Source: Actinoplanes xinjiangensis
Lineage (GTDB): Bacteria > Actinomycetota > Actinomycetes > Mycobacteriales > Micromonosporaceae
DNA: 64,000 bases
Assembly: GCF_003148685.1 (NCBI RefSeq)
Contig: NZ_QGGR01000020.1
Coordinates: forward strand, 1 to 64,000
Reading direction: 5' to 3'
In this document: piece after piece, positions 8,696 to 16,129 of the stretch
Layout of the letters: every line of letters begins with the position of its first letter
Numbering within the stretch: the first letter of the stretch is position 1
The notes under the pieces: generated by a model
Seen by the model: the letters and a program-made list of their open reading frames with translations, nothing else
Databases searched by the model: none
Told to the model about the DNA's origin: nothing
Program-made: the position numbers and the translations under genes

Positions 8696-11371
8696 ATGGG
8701 CTCATTGTGGGGGCGTACTGCGCCCTTTTTATCGCTACTTCTGGCCGCGACGGCGACGACTACCGTTTCCGGAACACCCGCCCACGCCGCGGACGAACCA
8801 CCGCCGGTGATCGAGGACCACGCCTATCCCGGCGCCGACCGGATCCTGGCCGACCACGGGGTGAAGATCCTCACCGGGGACGGTCGGATCCGGTACGTCG
8901 CCGACTGCACCGGCCGCACCGACGTGTTCCAGGTCGAGAGACTCGTCGGCTCCAGCCTCGAGACCCACTGCTTCGAGGTCCTCGGCCCGCGCGGGTTCGT
9001 CACCATGGACGTGCCGAACGTCTTCCTGGTCAAGGGCGCGAACCGGACCGTCATCGCCAAGGCCACCTACGACGGCGAGACCGAGACGGTCACCGTGCCC
9101 CCCGACGGCTACGAACCGATCGGCGGCGGCGACGCCACCCACGCCCTGGTCGAACTACGCGTCGCGGGCAGTGAGCCCCTGCCCGCCGGCCCGGCCGCCG
9201 CACAGCCGTACGTCGCGAAGATCGACACCGGTGGCCGCAGCTGCACCGCCGTGCTGGTCGCACCCGAATGGCTGGCCACCACCAGATCGTGTCTGGGTGC
9301 GCCGCCGGAATCCGCGCCGGTGATCGTCGGCCGGGCCGATCTGCTGCGCTCCGGCGGTCAGGAACGCACGATCGCCGAACTGCTGCCCCGCGCCGACCGT
9401 GATCTCACCCTGGCCCGCCTCGACCAGCCGGTCACCGACATCACCCCGGTCGCCCTCGGCTCCACCGCACCGGCGGCCGGTGCCCAGGTGCGGAGCACCG
9501 GATACGGCCGGGCCGCCGACGGCTGGCCGGCGACCGCCGTACGCACCGGCGGGTACACGGTGTCCGCCGTCGACGGCACCACCCTCACCCTGGCCCGCGC
9601 CGCCGGTACCGCCACCAGTACCTGCAAGGGCGACGCCGGCGGTCCGGTCCTGCGCACCGTCGACGGCGGTGTGGAGTTGCTCGGCGTGCAGACCCGGTCC
9701 TGGCAGACCGGCTGCGTCGGAGTCACCGAGACCAGGGACGCGGCCGTCGCCGCCCGGACCGACGACCTCGCCGGCTGGATCCGGGAGAACACCGCCGACG
9801 CCTGCCAGACCACCGTGGAGAGCGGCTTCACCGCCCTGTACGACGGCCGCTCCGCACCCCGCGGCGCGTGGGCACCGGTCGGAGCCGGTGGCGTCGCCGA
9901 GGAACGGTGCACCCTCCGTGCCGACGCCGGCGCGACCCTGCTGCGCCACACCGGCGGGCGCACCCCTTCCGCGTACACCTTGCGCGCCGAATGGAAGGCC
10001 ACCTCGGACCGGTCCGACGCCGGCGTGGTCCTCGGTGCCCCCGCCGGTGGCGACGCCGCCGCGGTCACCGCGCGCGGCGTGGAGGTCCAGATCAGACCGG
10101 GCGGCTCCGGAACGTCGGCGACCGGCGCGATCACCGGCCGCAGCGCGCCGTCCACCGACGCGCAACGCCCGGTCGGATCCTGGAACACCTTCGAGATCAC
10201 CGTCGCCGAACGGCGCGTGACCGTACGGCTCAACGGCACCGTCGTGAACGAGTACCCGGTGACCGACCCGGCGCTGCTGCTCGCCTCCGGGGCGATCGCG
10301 GTGCAGTCGGACCCGGCCGAACCGCCGGTGTGGTTCCGCAACATCCGGCTGCGCACCGACGCCGCTCCTTTCAACGCCGGCACCGTCCCGGTCCTCTACG
10401 ACTACGGCAGCGGCCTGACCCGGCTGTGGCAGCTGCACGGCGTCGGTGGCCAGCAGCCCGCGGTCACCGGGCGGATCGCCTGGGACTCCGGCACCGGCAA
10501 CTGGGACGGCGCCCGCAGCCGGCCGGTCAGCGGCGACTTCAACGGCGACGGCCACCTCGACCTCGGTGTCTTCTACAACTACGACGGCGCCCGTACGCGA
10601 CTGTTCGTCTTCGACGGCATCACCGGCTCCGGCGCGGTCGTCGGCCGGCAGGTGTGGGACTCCGGTCCCGGAACGTGGGACTGGAACCGGATCCGGGCGG
10701 TCGCCGGGGACTTCGACGGTGACGGCCGGGCCGAGATCGGGGCCTTCTACAACTACGACGGCGCCCAGACCCGCCTGTTCCTCTTCGACGACGTCGCCAC
10801 CGGTCTCACCGTCCGCCAGACGTGGGACTCCGCTGCCGGCAACTGGGACGGAACCCGCGCCAAGTACGTCACCGGCGACTTCGACGGCGACGGCCGCGCG
10901 GAGATCGGCGGCTTCTACAACTACCCGGGCAGCCAGACCAAACTGTGGCTCTTCGACTCGGTCGGCACCGGCGCCATCACCCGCCTGGCCTGGGACTCCG
11001 GCGCCGGCAACTGGGACTGGAACCGGTTCAAGACGGTCGCCGGGGACTTCAACCGCGACGGCCGGACCGAGATCGGCGCGTTCTACCACTACGACGGCGC
11101 CCGGACCGGGCTGTTCGTCTTCGACACCATCGCCACCGGCGTCACGGTCCGGCAGTCCTGGGACTCCGGTGCGGGCAACTGGGACTGGAACCGCATCAAG
11201 GTGGTCACCGGCGACTTCAACGGCGACGGGCGTACGGAGATCGGCGCGTTCTACAACTACGACAACTCCCTGACCCGTCTGTTCGTCTTCGACGGCGCCG
11301 CGACGGTCCGCCAGGTGTGGGACTCCACCCGGGGCGGCTGGGACTGGAACCGCATGATCACCGTCACCTGA
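8696..11371 (+). CDS. Secreted trypsin-like pseudopeptidase with a concanavalin-like domain and FG-GAP repeats
   Basis: An 891-residue exported protein. ATG 8696 is preferred over TTG 8669 because GGGGG lies 10 bases upstream and the signal peptide starts there, with a likely cleavage after AHA. Layout: an N-terminal region with a Cys pair; an S1 trypsin-like domain (about 160-365); a concanavalin-like/DUF1080-like beta-sandwich (about 370-560); and five FG-GAP/VCBS-type repeats (about 565-891) with DxDGDGRxEIG calcium loops, each followed by FYNYDG and WDSGxGNWDWNR. The catalytic residues are gone: the TAAHC motif reads TTRSC (Ser198 in place of His) and GDSGGP reads GDAGGP (Ala314 in place of Ser), while the Asp-like residue (Asp236 in RDLTLARL) remains. 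It is therefore probably a binding rather than cleaving protein, with a beta-propeller made of the repeats. A strong hairpin follows. Confidence 0.9.
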   Translation: MGSLWGRTAPFLSLLLAATATTTVSGTPAHAADEPPPVIEDHAYPGADRILADHGVKILTGDGRIRYVADCTGRTDVFQVERLVGSSLETHCFEVLGPRGFVTMDVPNVFLVKGANRTVIAKATYDGETETVTVPPDGYEPIGGGDATHALVELRVAGSEPLPAGPAAAQPYVAKIDTGGRSCTAVLVAPEWLATTRSCLGAPPESAPVIVGRADLLRSGGQERTIAELLPRADRDLTLARLDQPVTDITPVALGSTAPAAGAQVRSTGYGRAADGWPATAVRTGGYTVSAVDGTTLTLARAAGTATSTCKGDAGGPVLRTVDGGVELLGVQTRSWQTGCVGVTETRDAAVAARTDDLAGWIRENTADACQTTVESGFTALYDGRSAPRGAWAPVGAGGVAEERCTLRADAGATLLRHTGGRTPSAYTLRAEWKATSDRSDAGVVLGAPAGGDAAAVTARGVEVQIRPGGSGTSATGAITGRSAPSTDAQRPVGSWNTFEITVAERRVTVRLNGTVVNEYPVTDPALLLASGAIAVQSDPAEPPVWFRNIRLRTDAAPFNAGTVPVLYDYGSGLTRLWQLHGVGGQQPAVTGRIAWDSGTGNWDGARSRPVSGDFNGDGHLDLGVFYNYDGARTRLFVFDGITGSGAVVGRQVWDSGPGTWDWNRIRAVAGDFDGDGRAEIGAFYNYDGAQTRLFLFDDVATGLTVRQTWDSAAGNWDGTRAKYVTGDFDGDGRAEIGGFYNYPGSQTKLWLFDSVGTGAITRLAWDSGAGNWDWNRFKTVAGDFNRDGRTEIGAFYHYDGARTGLFVFDTIATGVTVRQSWDSGAGNWDWNRIKVVTGDFNGDGRTEIGAFYNYDNSLTRLFVFDGAATVRQVWDSTRGGWDWNRMITVT

Positions 11372-11388
11372 CCGACGCCCGGTCAACA

Positions 11389-11429
11389 GCGGGGCGGCGG
11401 CAGGACCCACCAACCTGCCGCCGCCCCGC
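11389..11429 (+). terminator. Terminator after the FG-GAP protein gene
   Basis: A perfect 16-bp GC-rich stem (11389-11404 with 11414-11429) with a 9-nt loop, starting 18 bases after the stop codon. Nothing else is encoded here, so transcription termination is the simplest reading. Confidence 0.75.
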
Positions 11430-11476
11430 CACCTGCCTGCCTGTCTACCTGTCGCCGGGGACCTTCAGATCTTTCC

Positions 11477-11529
11477 GGCTGGCCCTCACCGCTGTCTCAG
11501 ACGCGCTGAGACAGCGCTGACAGCCAGCC
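11477..11529. repeat. 53-nt hairpin repeat, copy 1
   Basis: An imperfect inverted repeat of 53 nt with arms GGCTGG...CTGTCTCAG and CTGAGACAGCG...CCAGCC. It is the first of three copies placed exactly 63 nt apart, and belongs to the same family as 21007-21059. Confidence 0.85.
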
Positions 11530-11539
11530 CGATCCGCCC

Positions 11540-11592
11540 GGCTGGTCCTCACCGCTGTCTCAGACGCGTTGAGACAGCGGTGGCAGCCAGCC
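11540..11592. repeat. 53-nt hairpin repeat, copy 2
   Basis: Same length and arms as copy 1 (GGCTGGTCCTCACCGCTG... with ...CAGCGGTGGCAGCCAGCC), starting 63 nt after it. Differences between copies lie mostly at the centre and in the last third of the right arm. Confidence 0.85.
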
Positions 11593-11602
11593 CGATCTTC
11601 CC

Positions 11603-11655
11603 GGCTGGTCGTCACCGCTGTTTCAAAGGTCGTGAGACAGCGGTCAGGACCAGCC
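11603..11655. repeat. 53-nt hairpin repeat, copy 3
   Basis: Third copy at the same 63-nt spacing, with a different central loop (TTTCAAAGGTCGTGAGACAG). The flank GGGAAGATCGGCGGC is nearly the same as the flank of the distant copy at 21007-21059, so the conserved unit is longer than the hairpin itself. Confidence 0.85.
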
Positions 11656-11707
11656 GGGAAGATCGGCGGCCACGCCGGGGGAGGGGGCCGCGGCTAGGAT
11701 CTCGGCG

Positions 11708-12493
11708 GTGGGTAACTCTCCGGACCGCATCGCGCTGATCTCCGACGTCCACGGCAACCTCACCGCCCTGCAGGCGGTGCTGGCCGACATCGACTCCCGT
11801 GGCATCGACCTGATCTACAACCTCGGCGACTACGTAGGCAAGGGACCCCGGGGCCGCGAGGTGATCGACATCTGCCGCGAACGCTGCGCGGTGAACATCC
11901 TCGGCAACTGGGACGACTTCCTGCCGAATCCGGAGCGCACCTTCGACAGCGAGGCGCTGGCGTGGTGGCTGGCCCAGCTCGGCGAGGGGCAGGGCGAGTG
12001 GCTGCGTGCCCTGCCGTTCAGTCACGACCTGCTGCTCAGTGGCCGTCGGGTACGGCTGTTCCATGCCTCGTCGACGAGTGTGCACACGCGGGTCCGGTTC
12101 GACCACGACGAGCGTGAGTTCCACGGCATGTTCGCCAACACCCCGGCCACCGGTGACGGTCCGGCCCCGACGGTGGTGGGTTACGGCGACACCCACGACC
12201 CGTTCTACGAGGTGTCCGGCGACGGGCTCACCCTGTTCAACACCGGCAGTGTCGGCAACTCGATGAACGACCCCACCCCGGTCTACGTGATCCTCGAGGG
12301 CCGGCTCGGGTCAGCCGGCCCGGCGCCGTTCTCGGTGCAATTCGTCCGGGTGCCCTACGACGCCGAGGCGGAGATCGCGGCCGCGACCCGGCTGGGCATG
12401 CCCGAACTGGACGGCTACATCTCCGAGGTGCGCCGCGGCATCTACCGGGGCGCGATGACCGATCCGGGCAGTCCGCGCTACCACCGCCGCTGA
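11708..12493 (+). CDS. Metallophosphoesterase family protein
   Basis: A 261-residue calcineurin-like phosphoesterase, probably cytoplasmic, binding two metal ions. Metal ligands are in the expected order: ISDVHGN (Asp13, His15), NLGDYVGKG (Asp41), ILGNWDD (Asn67), a His in LFHAS and the late GYGDTHDPF motif. The length matches the YfcE/diadenosine-tetraphosphatase-like group with the GDVHG-type start, but the substrate cannot be told. A GTG start is used, with AGGA about 10 bases upstream. The last 16 bases overlap the end of the convergent aldo/keto reductase gene. The gene begins just after the hairpin repeats at 11477-11655, which therefore lie in its 5' region. Confidence 0.9.
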   Translation: MGNSPDRIALISDVHGNLTALQAVLADIDSRGIDLIYNLGDYVGKGPRGREVIDICRERCAVNILGNWDDFLPNPERTFDSEALAWWLAQLGEGQGEWLRALPFSHDLLLSGRRVRLFHASSTSVHTRVRFDHDEREFHGMFANTPATGDGPAPTVVGYGDTHDPFYEVSGDGLTLFNTGSVGNSMNDPTPVYVILEGRLGSAGPAPFSVQFVRVPYDAEAEIAAATRLGMPELDGYISEVRRGIYRGAMTDPGSPRYHRR

Positions 12494-13302
12494 CCGTCGA
12501 GGGCGGCGAACTGGACGGGGGAGAGCCGCACCGTTGCGGCGGCGAGGTTCTCCTCCAGATGGGCGATCCGCGCGGTGCCGGGAATCGGCAGCATCACCGG
12601 CGACCGGTGCAGCAGCCACGCCAGCGCGACCTGGGTGGCGGTCGCGCCGGTCTCGGCGGCCACCGCCGCGAACACGGTGTCCGTCCCGGCCGTGCCCGCG
12701 GCGACCGGCCGCCACGGCAGGAACGCGATGCCGGCCCGTTCGCAGGCGTCCAGCACCGGTTCGTGCTCGCGGTCGAGTGCGTTGTACCGGTTCTGCACGG
12801 AGGTGATCTCGACGACCGCCCGTGCCTGGTCGAGCTGGTCGACGGTCACCTCGGAGAGCCCGATCAGATTGATCTTGCCGGCGTCCCGCAGTTCACGCAG
12901 GGTCCCGACCTGGTCGGCGAGGGGTGTCTCCGGGTCGACCCGGTGCAGTTGCAGCAGCTCGATGCGTTCCAGCCGCAGCCGGCGCAGCGCCTGGTCGACC
13001 TGGTCACGCAACACCTCCGGCCGCCCGTCGAGCCGCCACTCGCCGCCCGGGCCGGTCCGGGCGACGCCGACCTTCGTGGTGATCAGCAGCCCGTCCGGGT
13101 ATGGGTACAGCGCTTCGGCGAGGAGTTCCTCGTTGGCGCCGCCGCCGTACAGATGGGCGGTGTCGATCAGGGTGACGCCCAGCTCGACCGCCCGCCGGGC
13201 CACCGCCCCGGCCTGCTCGCGGCCGGGGCCGGGGCCCGGCGCGGTCTCCAGATGCATGGCGCCGAACCCGATCCGCCCGGTGGGCAGCGTCGTCGATGTC
13301 AT
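12478..13302 (-). CDS. Aldo/keto reductase
   Basis: A 274-residue NADPH-dependent oxidoreductase with the (beta/alpha)8 AKR fold. Seen: GFGAMHLE near the start, the catalytic Asp47 in LIDTAHLYG, Tyr52, Lys77 in ITTKVG, and the His in LLQLHRVDPETP, completing the Asp-Tyr-Lys-His tetrad. The C-terminal NADP-binding region contains PIPGTARIAHLEEN. It resembles actinobacterial AKRs of the YajO/Tas-like group; the substrate is unknown. ATG 13302 is chosen since residues upstream in the open frame (to 13344) look non-coding. It overlaps the metallophosphoesterase gene by 16 bp at the 3' end. Confidence 0.93.
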   Translation of the reverse strand: MTSTTLPTGRIGFGAMHLETAPGPGPGREQAGAVARRAVELGVTLIDTAHLYGGGANEELLAEALYPYPDGLLITTKVGVARTGPGGEWRLDGRPEVLRDQVDQALRRLRLERIELLQLHRVDPETPLADQVGTLRELRDAGKINLIGLSEVTVDQLDQARAVVEITSVQNRYNALDREHEPVLDACERAGIAFLPWRPVAAGTAGTDTVFAAVAAETGATATQVALAWLLHRSPVMLPIPGTARIAHLEENLAAATVRLSPVQFAALDGQRRW

Positions 13303-13431
13303 CGGCGCCACGCTAGCAGCGTTTCCGGCGGCGGGTGGGCCCACACCGGGCCCCCGTCAGCCCGGTCATCCCGGCGATCATCTTCGGAAACCAGACGTAG
13401 GTTGTCAGGTTTTCGCGGAAGTGTCGTGGTC

Positions 13432-14349
13432 ATGACGACGCAACCACTCACCGGGAAAGTGGCCCTCGTGGCCGGGGCGACCCGCGGCGCCGGGCGGCAG
13501 ATCGCCGTGCAACTCGGCGCGGCCGGGGCCACCGTCTACGCGACCGGCCGCAGCACCCGGGCGGCCCGCTCCGAGTACGGCCGCCCGGAGACCATCGAGG
13601 ACACCGGCGATCTGATCACCGAGGCCGGCGGCACCGGCATCGCGGTACCCGTGGACCACCTCGACCACGAGCAGGTCGCCGCCCTGGTCCAGCGGATCGA
13701 CAGCGAGCAGGGCCGCCTCGACGTGCTGGTCAACGACATCTTCGGCGGCGACCCGCTGACCACCTGGAACAAACCGGTCTGGGAACAGCCCCTCGATCCC
13801 GGGCTGCGGCTGCTGCGCCTGGCCATCGACACCCACATCATCACCAGCCACTACGCAATGCCGCTGCTGATCCGCAACCCGGGTGGCCTGGTGATCGAGG
13901 TCGGCGACGGCACCACCGACTACAACGCGGCCAACTACCGCCTGTCGGTCTTCTACGACCTGGCCAAATGGTCGGTCAACCGGCTCGCCTTCACCTGGGC
14001 CCACGAACTCACCGACCACGGTGCCACCGCGGTCAACGTCACGCCCGGGTGGCTGCGCTCGGAGATGATGCTCGACGTCTTCGGCGTCACCGAGGAGAAC
14101 TGGCGCGACGCCTGCGCGAAGGAACCGCACTTCGCGATCTCCGAGAGCCCGGTGCTCATCGGCCGGGGGATCGCCGCCCTCGCCGCCGACCCCGAACGCG
14201 CCCGCTGGAACGGCAGATCGGTGTCCAGCGGCGACCTGGCCCGCGACTACGACCTCACCGACGCCGACGGCAGCCGCCCGGACGCGTGGCGCTACGTCGT
14301 CGAGGTGCAGGATGCCGGCCGGCCCGCCGACGTGACCGGTTACCGATAG
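13432..14349 (+). CDS. Short-chain dehydrogenase/reductase family protein
   Basis: A 305-residue SDR. Seen: the cofactor motif GATRGAGRQIA (GxxxGxG), an Arg after the second strand (ATGRST) suggesting NADP(H), and the catalytic YxxxK as FYDLAKWSVNR with a plausible preceding acidic/Ser region. The usual NNAG motif is altered to NDIFGG, typical for a branch of actinobacterial SDRs with a long insert after it. The substrate is unknown. ATG 13432 follows directly on an upstream frame that is a shadow of the reductase gene. It is divergent from the aldo/keto reductase gene and ends overlapping the WYL regulator gene by 10 bp. Confidence 0.92.
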   Translation: MTTQPLTGKVALVAGATRGAGRQIAVQLGAAGATVYATGRSTRAARSEYGRPETIEDTGDLITEAGGTGIAVPVDHLDHEQVAALVQRIDSEQGRLDVLVNDIFGGDPLTTWNKPVWEQPLDPGLRLLRLAIDTHIITSHYAMPLLIRNPGGLVIEVGDGTTDYNAANYRLSVFYDLAKWSVNRLAFTWAHELTDHGATAVNVTPGWLRSEMMLDVFGVTEENWRDACAKEPHFAISESPVLIGRGIAALAADPERARWNGRSVSSGDLARDYDLTDADGSRPDAWRYVVEVQDAGRPADVTGYR

Positions 14350-15305
14350 AGGTCACCGAGACGGCGCGCGGCGTCGGCGAACCGTTCCCGCAGGGCGGGC
14401 GGCTCCAGCACCTCGACCTCCGGGCCCAACCTCAGCATGTACGTGTAACCGACGTCCAGTGACTCCACCGGCAGCCGGGTCCGCACCCACCCGTGCCGAT
14501 CCGGCTCGCCGGCCACCTCGAGCGCCTCCCGCACCGCCGGCGGCTCGGCGACGAACCGCAGCCCCCGTAGCCCGTCCGGGCTGAGCCGGATGGTGATCGT
14601 GGTCCGCAGCATCTGCCGTACGAACTCGGCCGCCCGCTGCGCCCAGAACTCCGGCAGGTCGAACTCCGGGTCACGGGTGAATCCGGCGCCGGTCGGCTCG
14701 ACACCGGTGATCCGGTCGACCCGGTAGGTGCGCAGGTCCGCATCGACCCGGCCGACCAGATACCAGACCCCGCTCTTGAGGACCAGACCGTACGGCTCGA
14801 CGTCCCGGCCGACCTCCTCGTCACGCCGCCGGTAGCGCATGGTCAGCACCCGGTCCTGCCACACCGCCCGCGCCAGCTCGGCCAGCTGCTCCGGCGGGTC
14901 GGCCCGGTCGAACCAGCCCGGCGCGTCCAGGTGGAACCGCTGCCCGGCCCGCTGTGACGCCTCCCGCAGGCCCGGCGGGAGCGCGGCCAGCACCTTGCGG
15001 CGTACCGACTGGACCGGCTCGTCCAGGCCCATGTCCCGCGCCGGGCCCGGCAGGCCGGCCAGGAACAGCGCCTCCGCCTCACCGTGACTCAGCCCGGTCA
15101 ACCGGGTCCGGTAGCCGCCGACCAGCCGGTATCCGCCGGTCCGGCCCTGTTCGGCGTAGACCGGCACCCCGGCCGCCGACAGGGCCAGCGCGTCCCGGTA
15201 GACGGTCCGCTCCGACACCTCGAGCTCGGCGGCCAGCTCCCCGGCGGTGAGCATGCCCCGCGACTGTAGGAGCAGAACCATGTTGATCAACCGGGCGGCG
15301 CGCAT
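14340..15305 (-). CDS. YafY-type transcriptional regulator (HTH + WYL)
   Basis: A 321-residue cytoplasmic DNA-binding protein. The first 60 residues form an HTH_11-type winged helix (MLTAGELAAELEVSERTVYRD), residues about 140-310 a WYL domain with the motif GVWYLVGRVDADLRTYRVDRI, and the end a WCX extension. WYL regulators sense a ligand, often nucleic-acid or nucleotide derived, and many act on neighbouring genes. The convergent SDR gene overlaps by 10 bp and is not the obvious target; the divergent 15393-16016 gene with an 87-bp shared upstream region is a possible one. Start chosen at the ATG directly before RAARLINMVLLLQ, where family members begin. Confidence 0.94.
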   Translation of the reverse strand: MRAARLINMVLLLQSRGMLTAGELAAELEVSERTVYRDALALSAAGVPVYAEQGRTGGYRLVGGYRTRLTGLSHGEAEALFLAGLPGPARDMGLDEPVQSVRRKVLAALPPGLREASQRAGQRFHLDAPGWFDRADPPEQLAELARAVWQDRVLTMRYRRRDEEVGRDVEPYGLVLKSGVWYLVGRVDADLRTYRVDRITGVEPTGAGFTRDPEFDLPEFWAQRAAEFVRQMLRTTITIRLSPDGLRGLRFVAEPPAVREALEVAGEPDRHGWVRTRLPVESLDVGYTYMLRLGPEVEVLEPPALRERFADAARRLGDLYR

Positions 15306-15392
15306 GCCCCGATTCTCGGCGACCTCACGCCTCAGGGGAATTGCGCCACTTTTTGTTTTGCGGGTCGTTGTAGCAGGCTCGAAAGTGAGGGG

Positions 15393-16016
15393 ATGTTCCC
15401 ACTTTTCAACTTCCGTGCCCTTTTCGGTGCTGTTGTCGGTGTGGTCGCGGTCGTCGCCGGGATGTTCAGCCCGGTCCGCGGCCACTGGGACGTCACGCTG
15501 GCCGGGGTCGCCGGCACGTCCGCGGCCGTCCCGGCCGTCGCCGCGCCCACCATGACCCTGACCGGCTTCCAGGCCGCACCGGTCGTGCGCCGCGGCCCCG
15601 AACAGCTGCGCCTGACCCCCGGCAGCCGGGTCGACCTCGACTCCCGCGCCCCGGACTGGGGCGCCGGCGGCTGTGCCGAGCGCTGCGACCTCACCCTCGA
15701 CGATCAGGGGAGTGGCCTGGCGGAGATCGCCGGCGGAGAGCTGGCCGACAAGTCGGCCACCTACCACTCCTGCCTGGCCGCGAGCGAGTACGGGTTCACG
15801 ATCACCGCCGACCGCGCCGGCACCGGCCTGGAGGCGTGTGCCCGTACCAGCGACGGCCGTCATGCCGGGATGACCGTGACCGGCGTCGAGAAGAGCGGCG
15901 ACCGGATCGCCGTGCTGGTCGTGACCCTGACCGTGTGGGAGGCGCCGCCGGTGACGATCGTCCGCACCGACGAGGAGGAGCCGCCGCTGTTCCAGGACCT
16001 GCCCGACGATGTGTGA
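15393..16016 (+). CDS. Exported or membrane-anchored protein of unknown function
   Basis: A 207-residue protein with a hydrophobic N-terminal stretch (LFGAVVGVVAVVAGMF) that may be a signal peptide or anchor. The rest looks like an extracellular beta-rich domain with four spaced Cys residues (GCAERC, HSC, EAC), which could form two disulfides, and an acidic tail ending in ...EEEPPLFQDLPDDV. I do not recognise the family. It sits divergently from the WYL regulator and ahead of the secreted RCC1 protein, with 113 bp in between, so co-expression is possible but not shown. Confidence 0.7.
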   Translation: MFPLFNFRALFGAVVGVVAVVAGMFSPVRGHWDVTLAGVAGTSAAVPAVAAPTMTLTGFQAAPVVRRGPEQLRLTPGSRVDLDSRAPDWGAGGCAERCDLTLDDQGSGLAEIAGGELADKSATYHSCLAASEYGFTITADRAGTGLEACARTSDGRHAGMTVTGVEKSGDRIAVLVVTLTVWEAPPVTIVRTDEEEPPLFQDLPDDV

Positions 16017-16129
16017 ACCCCTCAGCCTGCCCGAACATCGGCTCACTCGCGGTGGGTGTTGACCAACACCGCTCACCCTTGGCGCCGAGAGGCGTAGAAC
16101 CGGAGGAAGGATCCGATCCGGGAGGGTAA

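Noticed and set aside
9155..11413. A 752-codon minus-strand open frame opposite the FG-GAP gene
   Set aside because: Low-complexity Val/Gly/Asp repeats caused by third-position G/C in the real gene; no start context.
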